NCBI RefSeq assembly: GCF_000786205.1
Contig: NZ_JROH01000009.1
Span: 107,643 to 171,642 of the forward strand
DNA length: 64,000 bases
Source: Sphingomonas sp. 37zxx
GTDB lineage: Bacteria > Pseudomonadota > Alphaproteobacteria > Sphingomonadales > Sphingomonadaceae
Direction: 5' to 3'
Shown here piece after piece: positions 18,160 through 28,197 of this stretch. Below the pieces are notes generated by a model. The model saw nothing but the letters and a program-made list of their open reading frames with translations. It was not told the DNA's origin and did no database searches. The translations under genes were made by a program, and so were the position numbers. Position 1 is the stretch's first letter. The number at the start of each line of letters is the position of its first letter.

Positions 18160-19526
18160 TATTTGTCGTGGTCGAACGGGTTGGCCGACGCGCGCAGCAT
18201 CAGCCGCACCGGCACCGCGCCCATGTCGAATTCCTTGCGCATGCTGTTGATCAGATAGCGGCGATAGCTTTCGGGCAACAGATCGACGCGCGTGCCGAAC
18301 AGCACGAACGTGGGCGGGCGGGTCTTGTTCTGGGTGATGTAGCGCGGCTTGATCCGCTTGCCGCCGGGCGCGGGCGGCGGATTGGCCTCCATCGCCTTTT
18401 CAAACCAGCGGTTGAGCGATCCGGTGGAAATCCGCTTGCTCCATGCCGCGCGCGTTTCGAACGCCACGCGCAGCAGCACGTCCAGCCCCTTGCCGGTCGC
18501 CCCCGACACGGTCAGCAGCGGCACGCCGCGCACCTGCGCCAGCCCCTCGTCGAGCGCGCCCTTCACCCCGTTGAACAGGCTCGATGCGTTTTCGGCGACA
18601 TCCCATTTGTTCAACGCGATCACCAGCGCGCGGCCTTCCTGCAGCACCTTGTCGGCGATCTTCAGATCCTGCACTTCCAGCCCTTTGGTCGCGTCGAGCA
18701 GCAGCACCACCACCTCGGCGAAATCGACCGCACGCAGCGCATCGGCGACCGAGAGCTTTTCCAGCTTTTCCTGCACCCGGGCGCGCTTACGCATCCCCGC
18801 GGTGTCGATCAGCCGGACCCGGCGGTCCTTGTTCTCGGCATCGGTCCACACCCAATCGATCGCGATCGAATCGCGGGTGATGCCCGCCTCCGGCCCGGTG
18901 ATCAGCCGTTCCTGGTTCAATATCCGGTTGATCAGCGTCGATTTGCCGGCATTGGGCCGCCCCACCACCGCCAGCTTCAGGATGGCGTCGGGGTTTTCGG
19001 GGTCTTCCTCCTCGATCACCTCGTCAGGGCGGTCGATATAGGGGCGCAGCGCGTCGAACAGGTCGGCAATGCCTTCGCCATGTTCAGCCGACAGCGCGAT
19101 CGGATCGTCGAAACCCAGCGCCATCGCTTCATAGATGCTGCTTTGCGCCAGTCGCCCCTCGGCCTTGTTCGCCGCCAGAATCACCGGCAAATCGGCGACC
19201 CGCAGCCAGCGCGCAATCTCTTCGTCGATCGGCGTCAGCCCGTCGCGCGCATCGACCAGGAACAGCGCCACATCGGCCTCGTCTAGCGCGGCCTGCGTCT
19301 GCGCGCGCATCCGCCCCGGCAGGGTGGCGGCATCCTCATCTTCGAAACCGGCGGTGTCGATGATCCGGAAATCACAGCCGAGCAGATGCGCGTCGCCTTC
19401 GCGCCGATCGCGCGTGACGCCAGGCTGATCGTCGACCAGCGCCAGCTTCTTGCCGACCAGGCGATTGAACAGCGTCGATTTGCCGACATTGGGGCGGCCG
19501 ATGATGGCGACGGTAGGCAGGGGCAT
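18159..19526 (-). CDS. der: Ribosome biogenesis GTPase Der (EngA)
   Basis: A 455-residue essential GTPase with two tandem G domains and a C-terminal KH-like domain, needed for 50S ribosome assembly. The first P-loop GRPNVGKST is at residues 8-16 and the second GRPNAGKST near residue 189. The two switch motifs DTAGFED and DTAGMRKR and two NKWD/NKAE-type specificity motifs are also visible. Gene order here (YfgM-like, bamB, der) is conserved across proteobacteria. Confidence 0.96.
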   Translation of the reverse strand: MPLPTVAIIGRPNVGKSTLFNRLVGKKLALVDDQPGVTRDRREGDAHLLGCDFRIIDTAGFEDEDAATLPGRMRAQTQAALDEADVALFLVDARDGLTPIDEEIARWLRVADLPVILAANKAEGRLAQSSIYEAMALGFDDPIALSAEHGEGIADLFDALRPYIDRPDEVIEEEDPENPDAILKLAVVGRPNAGKSTLINRILNQERLITGPEAGITRDSIAIDWVWTDAENKDRRVRLIDTAGMRKRARVQEKLEKLSVADALRAVDFAEVVVLLLDATKGLEVQDLKIADKVLQEGRALVIALNKWDVAENASSLFNGVKGALDEGLAQVRGVPLLTVSGATGKGLDVLLRVAFETRAAWSKRISTGSLNRWFEKAMEANPPPAPGGKRIKPRYITQNKTRPPTFVLFGTRVDLLPESYRRYLINSMRKEFDMGAVPVRLMLRASANPFDHDK

Positions 19527-19628
19527 GACTGTACCTTGAAACGAATAGCAGGTTGCAGCCGCCAGGGCTGCGCTGGTTGAAACATGGCCCGCAATACGTC
19601 ACGCGCTGTGCAAGCGGCATCGACAAAG

Positions 19629-19658
19629 GGGGCTTCGACCAGCTCAGCCCGAACGGGG
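19629..19658. repeat. Single GTCGAAG-family palindromic unit
   Basis: A 30-base unit with the CTTCGACCAGCTCAGCC core followed by CGAACGGGG, related to the arms of the inverted pair at 9607-9700. It lies in the 172-base gap between bamB and der. Only one copy is present here, so it is a solo rather than paired element. Confidence 0.65.
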
Positions 19659-19698
19659 TGAAACCTGTGTTGAACCCCGCCCTAGCACAGCGCTCGGC

Positions 19699-21021
19699 TT
19701 ACCGATACGCGCTCAACTCACCGCCATCGTCGAGCAGGTACATCGTGCTGCCCGCCACTACCGGCGGCAGCGAGAACGACGTCTTGCCCTCGGCGATCGT
19801 CGTCAATGATCCGTCGGCGGGCGATGCCGAAGCCACCACGCCTCGCGAGCTTGCCACCAACAGGCGATCACCCGCCAGCACCGGGCCGACCCAGCGGATC
19901 GCGCCGGACTTCTTCTTTTGGTTGCGCCAGCGCGGTAGCTGCGAAATCCACCGAATGCGACCATTCCCGCGCGAAACGCACATCAGCCGCGCATCGTCGG
20001 TCACGACGAAAATCCACTCGCCCGCCACCCAGGGCGTCGAAATGCCCGCGATATTCTGTTCCCACAGCCGCTGGCCGCTCAGAATCTCGAGTGCGACCAT
20101 CCGGCCGCCCTGCCCCACCGCATAGACCCGTCCATTGTCGATCACCGGGAATGCGTCGATGTCGGCAAGGCTCGATACCGACGTCGAGATGCTGGTGCGC
20201 GACAGGCTGTCGGCCCAAACCGACCGGCCATTTTCATAGCGATAGGCGTTGAGTTCGCCCGACGAAAATCCCTCGACCACCGTCCCTTGCGCCACCGCTG
20301 GCGCAGCCACGCCGAACACGCCCTGTGCTTCGAGCGAGCCCGACTGAGTCCAGATCGTCTTGCCGTCGGCGGCGTTGAGCGCGAACAACTGATTGTCCTG
20401 CGTCAGGATATACAGCGCGTCATTGCCGACCGATGGTGCGCCGCGCAGTGGCCCGCCGGGCTTCACCCGCCAGATTTCGCTGCCATCGGCGACATTCAGC
20501 GCAACCACGTCGCCCACGCCATTGCTGGCGTACAGCCGGTCACCCTCGACACTGACACCACCGCCGAAGCGAGCGCTTTGATTGCTGCTTCCCTGCGCGG
20601 TTTCGGCGCGCCAGATGGTGGCACCGGTCGCGGTGTCGATGGCATGCACCGCGCCATCGACGTCGGCCACATATAGCCGCGTGCCCTGAATCACCGGAGT
20701 CGCCGCCAGCCGCACGCGGGTATTGCCGCCGGGGATCGACACCGACCATGCCTTGGTCGGCTGCGCCGCCAGCGCCAGATGCCCCATCGACTTCGCCGCA
20801 TTGCCGCCGGGCTGGGTCCAGCCTTCATTCACCGCCGCCGGTGGCAACAGGATTTCCTGCCCCGCCAGCGTTGGATCAACCTCGGTATCGCTTTCGGACA
20901 CCAGAATAGGCACGCGATTGCCCAGCACCGGCGTCTTTTTGTCGCCACCCTTGAAGATGCCGCAGGCGCTCAGCGCCGTCATGGCGAGCAGCGCGATGGG
21001 AAACTTCACCCGATTCATCAT
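19699..21021 (-). CDS. bamB: Outer membrane assembly lipoprotein BamB (PQQ-like beta-propeller)
   Basis: A 440-residue lipoprotein. The lipobox LSAC places the modified cysteine at residue 20. The remainder is an eight-bladed propeller built from repeats with phrases such as VYAVGQGGRMVALEILSG and LYIL plus GKTIWTQSG. BamB belongs to the BAM complex, which inserts beta-barrel proteins, including the TonB receptors and porin in this window, into the outer membrane. The start ATG overlaps the preceding TGA, and der follows downstream, matching conserved gene order. Confidence 0.92.
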   Translation of the reverse strand: MMNRVKFPIALLAMTALSACGIFKGGDKKTPVLGNRVPILVSESDTEVDPTLAGQEILLPPAAVNEGWTQPGGNAAKSMGHLALAAQPTKAWSVSIPGGNTRVRLAATPVIQGTRLYVADVDGAVHAIDTATGATIWRAETAQGSSNQSARFGGGVSVEGDRLYASNGVGDVVALNVADGSEIWRVKPGGPLRGAPSVGNDALYILTQDNQLFALNAADGKTIWTQSGSLEAQGVFGVAAPAVAQGTVVEGFSSGELNAYRYENGRSVWADSLSRTSISTSVSSLADIDAFPVIDNGRVYAVGQGGRMVALEILSGQRLWEQNIAGISTPWVAGEWIFVVTDDARLMCVSRGNGRIRWISQLPRWRNQKKKSGAIRWVGPVLAGDRLLVASSRGVVASASPADGSLTTIAEGKTSFSLPPVVAGSTMYLLDDGGELSAYR

Positions 21022-21734
21022 GATGCCGCTTTCTGTTCCTGATCGGTATCGACCGCGTCGACACCGAGTACGCCGGCCAGCTGAACCGCACGTTGACGGA
21101 TGGTTTCGGGTACGGTTTCGGTCTGGGCGATTTCGCCGAACAGCTTCCCCGCCTCCGCATTCCGATTGAGTCGCATATAGGCGATGCCTACCATCTCGCC
21201 GGCGCTGCCGAACCAGGGGCTGTCCTTCGTCGCCAGCCCGCGCAGGCGGTCGATCACCGCTTCGGGCTTCAGCGTATCATATTCGGCGCTGGTCTGGCGC
21301 ACCAGTGCCAGGTCGCGATACGGCTTGGGCAGCGACGCATCGCCTGCGACCGCGGCAAACTTGGCCGCTGCGCCCTTCAGATCGTCGGCCTGCAACAGAA
21401 TATCGGCCTGGGTGAACTGCGCCATCGCGCGATAGCCCGCCGCATCCGACGCCGCCAGTTCGGCCAGCGGTGCCTTTGCCGCATCGACCTTCTGCGCGCC
21501 CAGGCTGTCGAGCGCCTTGGCAAACTGCTCGCCTTGCGTGCCCGCTCGGTTCACCTGCTCCTGCTGCCACCACAGCCACCCCGCCAGCGCGGCCAGCGCC
21601 AGCACGATCGCGGCGACCAGCGCGATTCCCCAACGCTGCCAAAAGCTGCGAAGCTCGTCCCGGCGCAGTTCCTCGTCTACTTCGCGAGCAAACACGTCGT
21701 TATTCTGGGGGGTTAGCGCCAAGGGAAACTCCAT
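21018..21734 (-). CDS. YfgM-like tetratricopeptide membrane protein
   Basis: A 238-residue protein with one membrane helix (about residues 37-57) after a cytoplasmic N terminus, and a periplasmic helical repeat domain of the TPR_21 type. The position directly before bamB and der, with an ATGA overlap into bamB, is that of YfgM in enterobacteria, an accessory subunit of the Sec translocon that interacts with periplasmic chaperones. The start MEFPLALTPQNNDVF matches this family in alphaproteobacteria. Function is inferred from context and family. Confidence 0.85.
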   Translation of the reverse strand: MEFPLALTPQNNDVFAREVDEELRRDELRSFWQRWGIALVAAIVLALAALAGWLWWQQEQVNRAGTQGEQFAKALDSLGAQKVDAAKAPLAELAASDAAGYRAMAQFTQADILLQADDLKGAAAKFAAVAGDASLPKPYRDLALVRQTSAEYDTLKPEAVIDRLRGLATKDSPWFGSAGEMVGIAYMRLNRNAEAGKLFGEIAQTETVPETIRQRAVQLAGVLGVDAVDTDQEQKAAS

Positions 21735-21797
21735 GGGGTGTTGCGGCGGCGGACATTAGCCGCAGCACGGGCGAAACGAAATGGCTTATCGGATCGG

Positions 21798-22658
21798 TCA
21801 GGGCTTGGGTTGATACAGCTGGTCCGGCCCCGGAAAGCTACGTCCGCGCACATCCGAAGCATATTCGGCAACCACGGCGGAAATGCGGCCAGCCATATCG
21901 TCGAACTTCTTCACGAAGCGCGGCGTGCGCTCGAACATGCCCAGCATATCCTCGGTCACCAGCACCTGGCCGTCGCATTTGGCCGATGCGCCGATGCCGA
22001 TCACCGGGCAGGCAACCGCGCCGGTGATCGTCACCGCCAGCGGCTCGACCACGCCCTCGACCACCAGCGCGAACGCACCGGCATCGGCGACCGCGCGCGC
22101 ATCGCCGACGATCTTTTGCTGCTCGGCCTCCGAACGTCCGCGCGCGCCATAGCCGCCCAGCACGTTCACCGCCTGTGGCGTCAGCCCGATATGCGCCATC
22201 ACCGGGATACCGCGCTGCGACAGGAACGCGATCGTCGGTGCCATCGCCGCGCCGCCTTCCAGCTTCACCGCCGCTGCGCCCGTCTCGGCCATGATCCGCG
22301 CCGCTGAGGCAAAGGCCTGTTCTGGGCTGGCTTCATAGCTGCCAAAGGGCATGTCGATCACCACGACCGAATGATAGCTGCCACGCACCACCGCCGCGCC
22401 ATGCGCGCACATCATGTCCAGCGTCACCGACAGCGTCGATGGCAGGCCGTAAATCACTTGCCCCAGGCTGTCGCCGACCAGCAGCACGTCACAATGCGGA
22501 TCGAGCAACTGCGCCATCCGCGCGGTATAGGCGGTCAGCATCACGATCGGCTCGCCCCCTTTGCGCGCGGCGATGGCGGGCACGGTCAGCCGGCGCATCG
22601 GCGCGGGGGTCGGGTTGGCGCGGCTGGTGCCGGTATCTAGGGTGAAGGTAGTCGACAT
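21798..22658 (-). CDS. panB: 3-methyl-2-oxobutanoate hydroxymethyltransferase
   Basis: A 286-residue enzyme that makes ketopantoate from 2-oxoisovalerate and methylene-tetrahydrofolate in pantothenate and coenzyme A synthesis. Typical motifs are [29 protein letters not shown] with the metal-binding aspartate, and the active-site region [11 protein letters not shown]. The start [10 protein letters not shown] is preferred; ten additional in-frame codons upstream do not look conserved. It stands alone here, with panC not nearby. Confidence 0.95.
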   Translation of the reverse strand: MSTTFTLDTGTSRANPTPAPMRRLTVPAIAARKGGEPIVMLTAYTARMAQLLDPHCDVLLVGDSLGQVIYGLPSTLSVTLDMMCAHGAAVVRGSYHSVVVIDMPFGSYEASPEQAFASAARIMAETGAAAVKLEGGAAMAPTIAFLSQRGIPVMAHIGLTPQAVNVLGGYGARGRSEAEQQKIVGDARAVADAGAFALVVEGVVEPLAVTITGAVACPVIGIGASAKCDGQVLVTEDMLGMFERTPRFVKKFDDMAGRISAVVAEYASDVRGRSFPGPDQLYQPKP

Positions 22659-22738
22659 TGCCCCGCGCTCTAAAGCCTTGGCGACCAAACGCCAAGCGCG
22701 GCGGCGCCGGGCATCGATTCAGCCGATCGCCCGCCCGG

Positions 22739-23089
22739 TCAGGAAAACGCCCTGGCATAGCTTTCGGCGGAAAAGCCGACCAGCAATCCGCCCGGATATT
22801 CGACCACCGGCCGTTTGATGAGCGAAGGATTCGCCACCATCAGCGCAATCGCCGAATCCTCGCCGTCAATCACCTTGTCGGCATCGGGCAGCTTGCGAAA
22901 GGTCGTGCCCGCCCGATTGACCAATTTCTCCCAGCCCACCTGCCCACACCACTGCACCAACCGCGCCGGATCGACACCCTGCTTCTTATAGTCGTGGAAT
23001 TGGTACACGACGCCATGCTCGCCAAGCCAAACCCGCGCTTTTTTCACTGTGTCGCAATTGGGGATGCCGTATAGTTGGACGTCGGTCAT
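22739..23089 (-). CDS. ArsC/Spx-family reductase-like protein
   Basis: A 116-residue thioredoxin-fold protein of the arsenate reductase/Spx/YffB family. The N-terminal MTDVQLYGIPNCDTVKKAR has a single redox cysteine as in YffB and glutaredoxin-dependent ArsC. The middle phrase YKKQGVDPARLVQW is typical. The late arginine motif of true ArsC is represented by LIKRPVVEYPGG. It resembles YffB more than plasmid arsenate reductases, and no arsenic resistance genes are near, so arsenate reduction is uncertain. The chosen start removes 31 upstream residues that look non-coding. Confidence 0.85.
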   Translation of the reverse strand: MTDVQLYGIPNCDTVKKARVWLGEHGVVYQFHDYKKQGVDPARLVQWCGQVGWEKLVNRAGTTFRKLPDADKVIDGEDSAIALMVANPSLIKRPVVEYPGGLLVGFSAESYARAFS

Positions 23090-23218
23090 TGATATTCCTG
23101 CTGCTTTATTGTGCGGCGTAGGGAAGCGCATGGCAAATATGCGTGCTAAACGGGCATGACTGCTTGTTGGGAGTGTTAACAAAAACCTGCCATTCGGCTA
23201 CCGACCCCGAAGCGGACT

Positions 23219-23635
23219 TTAGTAGAGAGCCGTCTCGCGGTCGGTCGCAGAACCGATCGGCATCCCATTCAATTCGTCACCTTGTGCGATTGAACAAAAA
23301 TATCCGCCCCAGTAATCCGACGCCTCGGACGACCTAAAGACGGTGACCGAAACCTCAACTGTTGTCGATGCTGCTTTACAGCGCGCAATGGCTGATACTT
23401 TATCACTTGATTGGAAGAGCTTTACGCCTTTTTTAGCGAAGAAACAGGCATCATCTTGACGCAAGCTAGCGGAGTGGCGTCTATCGCGCTCTTTCATCCA
23501 CGCTGAATCCCAACATTGGAGACCTGCGGTGCCTCTCGCCAATAGGTCTCTGGATTGCTCGACTCCATCTTCTGGCCAACTCTGCGCGCAACCAGTAACT
23601 AATCCCAGTGCTGTAAAGGCTAGCAGTCTTCGCAT
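23219..23635 (-). CDS. Hypothetical lipoprotein
   Basis: A 138-residue protein with a short signal sequence and lipobox VTGC (cysteine 16), so probably an envelope lipoprotein. Four further cysteines in the mature part (within LQCWD, DACFF, ARCKA and YFCSI) could form two disulfides. I recognise no family. The coding DNA is clearly less GC-rich than its neighbours, which, with the non-coding gaps on both sides, suggests an accessory or acquired gene. Confidence 0.65.
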   Translation of the reverse strand: MRRLLAFTALGLVTGCAQSWPEDGVEQSRDLLARGTAGLQCWDSAWMKERDRRHSASLRQDDACFFAKKGVKLFQSSDKVSAIARCKAASTTVEVSVTVFRSSEASDYWGGYFCSIAQGDELNGMPIGSATDRETALY

Positions 23636-23871
23636 CTGATTAGCTTAGTTCCGAGAATGTCGTTTTTCCACCCATTCCCGGTCATCCGTAATCCAAGCTG
23701 ACCGCGCCTAAAGCGGTCATCCGATCAATTTATGCGCGGATATGCGCGGATACCCTGACTGGTTGCTCGCGATATCGGACATCGGCTTTCCATCAGACCT
23801 GTCACCCGCCGTTGCCAGCGCCCGTGATGGGGTGGACGCCCCCGACGGCATCAATTTGCCATTGGGCGTCG

Positions 23872-25269
23872 TCATGGGTCGATTGGTAAAGCCATCCATA
23901 CGATGTTTCGGCCATGAAGAACTGTGATCAGCAAGTTACGCCGACCCCGTTCCGATGCAGCGCTGACCGCTTCGGAAAACTGCTGTGTTGACACCAGCTC
24001 CTGCCCCCCCACCGCGACGATGATATCGCCGACCGCCATACCTCTTGCTTCGCCGGGGCTGCCCGGCGCGACGGTGACAACAATCAAACCTCCAGCGAGC
24101 TCGCTCTGGCCCGCAACTTCGTTCATACTTCTGGTTGTACCGGTAAGCTGAAGTCCGGATATCGAAAGAAATGACCCAGGAGCAGCTTTGCCAGCCAGTT
24201 CCTTAGCGCGATCAGTCGCGTCAGGCTTCGACACAGGAAGCAACTGAAGGGCCAGCGGCCTGCCATCGCGCCACAAATCGAATGGGACGCCGCGATTAGC
24301 CCCGAACGTTGCTATCTCGGCGGACAGAGCTCCTAAACCGTTAACGGCACGGCCATCGACAGACAACACAACATCTGAAACACGGATGCCTGCACGTTCT
24401 GCTGGGCTGCCCGGCTCCACCCCAGTTACCAACACCCCATTGCCCGAGGAAAGCCCAAGCGCTTCGGCGACATCCCCAGTCAGGTTTTCAACGCTGAGCC
24501 CCAACTTGGTCCGGCTAACCTTACCCTGCGTCTGAAGTTCAGCGATCACCCGCTGGGCCATGGCCGACGGCAAGGCAAAACCGATACCAATATTCCCGCC
24601 AGCAGGCGCGAGAATCGCTGTATTGATCCCGACAACTCGCCCGCCGATATCTAACAACGGCCCTCCGCTATTGCCTTGATTAATGGCCGCGTCGATTTGG
24701 AGGAAGTCGTGATAAGGTCCGGCACCGATTGTCCGTCCACGCCCGGAAATGATGCCGGCTGAAACTGAACCGCCAAGACCGAAAGGCGAGCCGACCGCCG
24801 TTATGTCCTCTCCAACGCGGATCTTTTCGCTGTCGCCCCAAGTCAGCGCCGGATAGCAGCGTGCCAAGGCCTCCATACGCAAAAGCGCGATATCTGTGCG
24901 CTCGTCACTGCCGACCAGCGTCGCGCCCCGAATGCTTCCGTCAGCTAGGCGCACCGTTATCTGAGTGGCCTGAGCCACGACGTGTTCGTTGGTAACCACC
25001 AGACCTTCGCCCGACACGATAAATCCACTGCCAAGGGATTGCCTATTGCTGGCCTGTGTCTGGCGCATCGCATCGCCGAGTGCTTCTTCGAAGCTTTCGT
25101 TGGTGTCAGGACCAAATCGTGCTTGCACCTGAACGACCGCCGGCAGGACGGCCGTAACGATTTCTGACCGAAGGGAACCCGCGGGAGGCAGCCGTAGTGG
25201 CGCACATGCCGCCATCGCTGCCGAAGGCACCATCAGGGAGAGCACGGCAACAAACCACAAATATCGCAT
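23872..25269 (-). CDS. HtrA/DegP-family serine protease with two PDZ domains
   Basis: A 465-residue periplasmic protease. A signal peptide (residues 1-20, cleaved near AMAA) precedes an S1C trypsin-like domain with the triad His96 in VTNEHVV, Asp126 in ERTDIALL and Ser201 in QGNSGGPL. Two PDZ domains follow, about residues 255-345 and 365-460. The family degrades or refolds damaged envelope proteins. DNA composition and codon use are less GC-biased than the surrounding core genes, like the lipoprotein gene next to it, so this pair may be an acquired segment. It is not adjacent to the usual two-component partner genes. Confidence 0.9.
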   Translation of the reverse strand: MRYLWFVAVLSLMVPSAAMAACAPLRLPPAGSLRSEIVTAVLPAVVQVQARFGPDTNESFEEALGDAMRQTQASNRQSLGSGFIVSGEGLVVTNEHVVAQATQITVRLADGSIRGATLVGSDERTDIALLRMEALARCYPALTWGDSEKIRVGEDITAVGSPFGLGGSVSAGIISGRGRTIGAGPYHDFLQIDAAINQGNSGGPLLDIGGRVVGINTAILAPAGGNIGIGFALPSAMAQRVIAELQTQGKVSRTKLGLSVENLTGDVAEALGLSSGNGVLVTGVEPGSPAERAGIRVSDVVLSVDGRAVNGLGALSAEIATFGANRGVPFDLWRDGRPLALQLLPVSKPDATDRAKELAGKAAPGSFLSISGLQLTGTTRSMNEVAGQSELAGGLIVVTVAPGSPGEARGMAVGDIIVAVGGQELVSTQQFSEAVSAASERGRRNLLITVLHGRNIVWMALPIDP

Positions 25270-25573
25270 TAAAATTCCTTAGCCCAGCCGAGCTGAGATT
25301 TTGAAACCGTCAAAAACATCTCCGCACCCGGTCGATATCAGCTCAACCCAAATAGTCGAAGCGATCATCTGTAACGAATTGGGGCGCGAAGCCGCCGCCG
25401 GGACCATGCCCGCAAAGGCTATCAAACCGGTGCTGAGTTATCAGTCCATTCCGCGCTATGCCGTTGCGCCGGACAAGTTGTCTCTCATAGCAACCCTGAA
25501 CGGATCGCATTCCCGTGATGCTGGTCGGGGGGGCAATCGACCACGGTCGACGGCCCCCGCCACTCTTGCAGCG
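25270..25573. other. Intergenic region with a terminator-like nested hairpin at 25527-25558
   Basis: About 300 bases between the protease start and the end of the TonB receptor gene. I see no convincing coding sequence; the open frame on the plus strand is incidental. On the receptor side, GGGGG pairs with CCCCC around an inner stem CGACC/GGTCG, which could terminate receptor transcription. The protease promoter presumably lies in the AT-richer part near 25270-25330. Confidence 0.5.
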
Positions 25574-27871
25574 TCAGTATCGCAGCGTCACGCCAGCTTG
25601 GATCGTGAACGGCTGGCCCGGCAATATCCCGCGCGCCCGGTCGACGACATAGAGCCGGTCGAACAGGTTGCGTGCCGAGGTGAACACCTCCCACGTGCCG
25701 CCGGGCGGGCCATAGGACACTGCCGCGTTGACCTGCGTCCAGCCTTCGATCAGCCCGCGCTGGCCATCGGGCGTGACCGGGATGAGGTTGACGTCGTCGG
25801 CAAAGATCGACGACTGGCTGATCAATTCGAGCTGTCCGGTGAACCCCTTGTGCTCGACCCCGACGGCACCCGATACCAGCCATTCGGGCGAATAGGGCAG
25901 CCGGTTGCCGTCGACATTGCGGGCGACGCCGCACGGCACCGCGCCCGCGCCGGTGGCCACCAGCGTGCCGGCGGTCGCGCCGTCGAAACAGGGCGCGGTG
26001 GCAATGCGGGTGCTGTTGTACATCGCATCGGCGACCCAGGTGACGGCAAGCCGTGCGAACACATCGGTATCGCCTTGCGTCCACCCGGCATCGCGCGAGG
26101 AGGCGTTCAGCGCGAATTCGCCGCCGCGATGCAGCGTCCGGCCAGCCGAGGTAAGCTGCGTGCCGATTCCACCTGCGACCGATTGGGCAACGATCTGGTT
26201 TTCAAAATCCATGACGAAGAAAGTGGCATCGGCATTGATGCCGGGCACGAACTCGCCGCGAACCCCGATTTCATAGTTCCAGCTGAGCTCCGGATCGAGA
26301 TCGACCGAGCCGCCCGCGGTGGTGATGATGTCTTCGACGCGCGGCGGCGCAAAGCCGCGATGCACCCCGCCATACAGCGTGACGTTTTCGGCGACCTGCC
26401 AGGTCGCGCCAATGCCGGGCAGGACCTCGTTGATACTCTCACTGCCGCTCGTAGGTGCCGTCACCGCGCCCAAGGGCCGACCGCCCACCAGAACGTCGAT
26501 CGGCAGATTGCGGCGGGTGATGTCGATGAATTCCGCACGCACACCGGGGGCGATCGACAGCGCACCGAAATCGAACCGCGACTGGATGAATGCCGAGAAA
26601 GCGTTGGTGTCGCGCTGATTGTTTTCGCGAACCCCGGCATTCACGCCAGTTCCGGGGCGGCGGGCATCGGGCGTATCGCCGTTCCACTGGCGCCGGGCCT
26701 GCCGCTCCTCGTGGTGGCGAAAGCCGATTTCGGTCTCGCCGCCAAAGCCCAACAGCGCGTGATCGACGGTGAGGCGCGATTCGACGCCATAGGTGTCGTA
26801 ATCGCGCAACCGGCCTTCATTGCCGCAGCTCGTCAGCAAATTGGCCAGCCCGCCGCAGGTCGGATCGCTCGCGTCGTTCGGGCGCTGGCCACTGTTCGAC
26901 GATTGACGCCACCAGTCACGGGTGAAGTGATGGTAATAGCCGGTGGTGATGAGGCGAAGATTCTCACCCAGATCCCAGCGGTGGGCGAGCGTGGCATTCA
27001 GGCGCTCGGTCTGGAAATCGTCATTGACGAACACGTTGCTGCGCGGAGCCGCAGCGAACTCGGCACGGGTAAGGCCCGAATATCCGACCTGGCTGTCTTC
27101 GCGGAAACGCGACAGCTTGACGGTGATGCCATGATCCGGCCCCAGCTCCCACGCGCCCTTGATGAAGATGTCGGTGAAGCGCAGCGCCTGATTATCGCGG
27201 TTGCCATCGGTCTGGTTGTGGTTGACGTGCATCAGCACCCCGCCCCCCAGCAGCTTGCCGCCAACCATCCCGTCCAGCATCAGCATATCGCGATTGCCGC
27301 CTGCGATCGTGCCATTGGCGATGAACTCGTCAGGCACTTCGGGGGTGATGTAATTGACCACGCCGCCGATCGTCTGCGGCCCGAAACGGATCTGCCCGGC
27401 ACCCTTGAGCACCTCGACCGCGGTGAAGCGCTGGATCGGCGGGTGGTAATAAGCGGCGTTGTCGCCATAGGGGGCATAGCCTAGCGGAACGCCGTCTTCG
27501 AGCAGCAACACCTTGGTCGAGCGGATCGGGTTCAATCCGCGTATACCGATATTGGGGCGCATCCCGGCACCCTCCTCGTCTCGCACGAACACGCCTGCCA
27601 CCTGACGCAGCGCGTCATTGACGTTGAGCACGCGGGTGCGGCGCAGGTCATCATTGGTGACGGTGGCGAAGGAACCGCCAATTGCGTACGATTCTTCGGG
27701 TGTGCCGACCACGACGATTTCCGTCGCAGTCTGCGTCGCGCCGGCTGCGGCGGCAGCGGCGGTTGCAAGGTCGGTGTTAACGGCTTGCGCATTCGCAGGT
27801 TCGGCCGATGCAAGCAAAGCAATCGCCGAGCAGCCGGGCAACAGGGCAGTGCGGACAAACGGAAGGATCAT
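25574..27871 (-). CDS. TonB-dependent outer membrane receptor, FecA-like
   Basis: A complete 765-residue receptor. A signal peptide ends near EPANAQA, followed by the TonB box region (TEIVVVG), a plug domain with VNDALRQVAGVFVRDEEGAGMRP and IRGLNPIRSTKVLLLEDG, and a barrel ending in AGVTLRY with a terminal aromatic residue. The plug phrase is like the FecA group, which suggests ferric-chelate uptake, but there is no fecIR pair. It is divergent from an alkaline phosphatase gene, so a phosphate-linked substrate is another possibility. The 326-base intergenic region probably contains both promoters. Confidence 0.92.
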   Translation of the reverse strand: MILPFVRTALLPGCSAIALLASAEPANAQAVNTDLATAAAAAAGATQTATEIVVVGTPEESYAIGGSFATVTNDDLRRTRVLNVNDALRQVAGVFVRDEEGAGMRPNIGIRGLNPIRSTKVLLLEDGVPLGYAPYGDNAAYYHPPIQRFTAVEVLKGAGQIRFGPQTIGGVVNYITPEVPDEFIANGTIAGGNRDMLMLDGMVGGKLLGGGVLMHVNHNQTDGNRDNQALRFTDIFIKGAWELGPDHGITVKLSRFREDSQVGYSGLTRAEFAAAPRSNVFVNDDFQTERLNATLAHRWDLGENLRLITTGYYHHFTRDWWRQSSNSGQRPNDASDPTCGGLANLLTSCGNEGRLRDYDTYGVESRLTVDHALLGFGGETEIGFRHHEERQARRQWNGDTPDARRPGTGVNAGVRENNQRDTNAFSAFIQSRFDFGALSIAPGVRAEFIDITRRNLPIDVLVGGRPLGAVTAPTSGSESINEVLPGIGATWQVAENVTLYGGVHRGFAPPRVEDIITTAGGSVDLDPELSWNYEIGVRGEFVPGINADATFFVMDFENQIVAQSVAGGIGTQLTSAGRTLHRGGEFALNASSRDAGWTQGDTDVFARLAVTWVADAMYNSTRIATAPCFDGATAGTLVATGAGAVPCGVARNVDGNRLPYSPEWLVSGAVGVEHKGFTGQLELISQSSIFADDVNLIPVTPDGQRGLIEGWTQVNAAVSYGPPGGTWEVFTSARNLFDRLYVVDRARGILPGQPFTIQAGVTLRY

Positions 27872-28197
27872 GCTGGACCTTTCTTAAGAATAGCTCGCTC
27901 GCTATTGCAAGTCACTCGCATAGGCAAGTGGCTTTTGGTCCCGGTTCTACAAATGCTGGACTGTGGTATTAACGACACGGTCGTTCGGGTTTGCTGCCAG
28001 AACCAGACGCCCGCCTGTGCTTGCGATTCGCCGACAGCGTTCATTCCGCGTGGTTTCTATGCGGCCGCCCCGGCCGCCGGCTGGCAACCTGGGGACCAAA
28101 TAGCGTCAAAGTCACCGAGGACGCCTGAACTTTTCGCGCGGCGCTGTATCGCAATTGTCATCAGCATCTGAAAGAGGAGGCTGCCTAGGAGACTCCA
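27872..28197. promoter_or_regulatory. Divergent promoter region between TonB receptor and alkaline phosphatase
   Basis: 326 bases separate two outward-facing genes. No clear Pho box or Fur box was found by eye. A direct repeat GCAAGT recurs at 27907-27912 and 27924-27929, 17 bases apart, and could be an operator. A ribosome site GGAGACTCCAATG precedes the phosphatase start. No coding sequence is supported inside. Confidence 0.4.

Noticed and set aside
23717..23927. Short overlapping frames on both strands of about 60 codons after the protease gene
   Set aside because: No ribosome site, no recognisable sequence and overlap with the protease end; not supported.
25301..27484. Long plus-strand frame opposite the TonB receptor
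   Set aside because: The receptor has signal peptide, plug and barrel features; the opposite frame has none.
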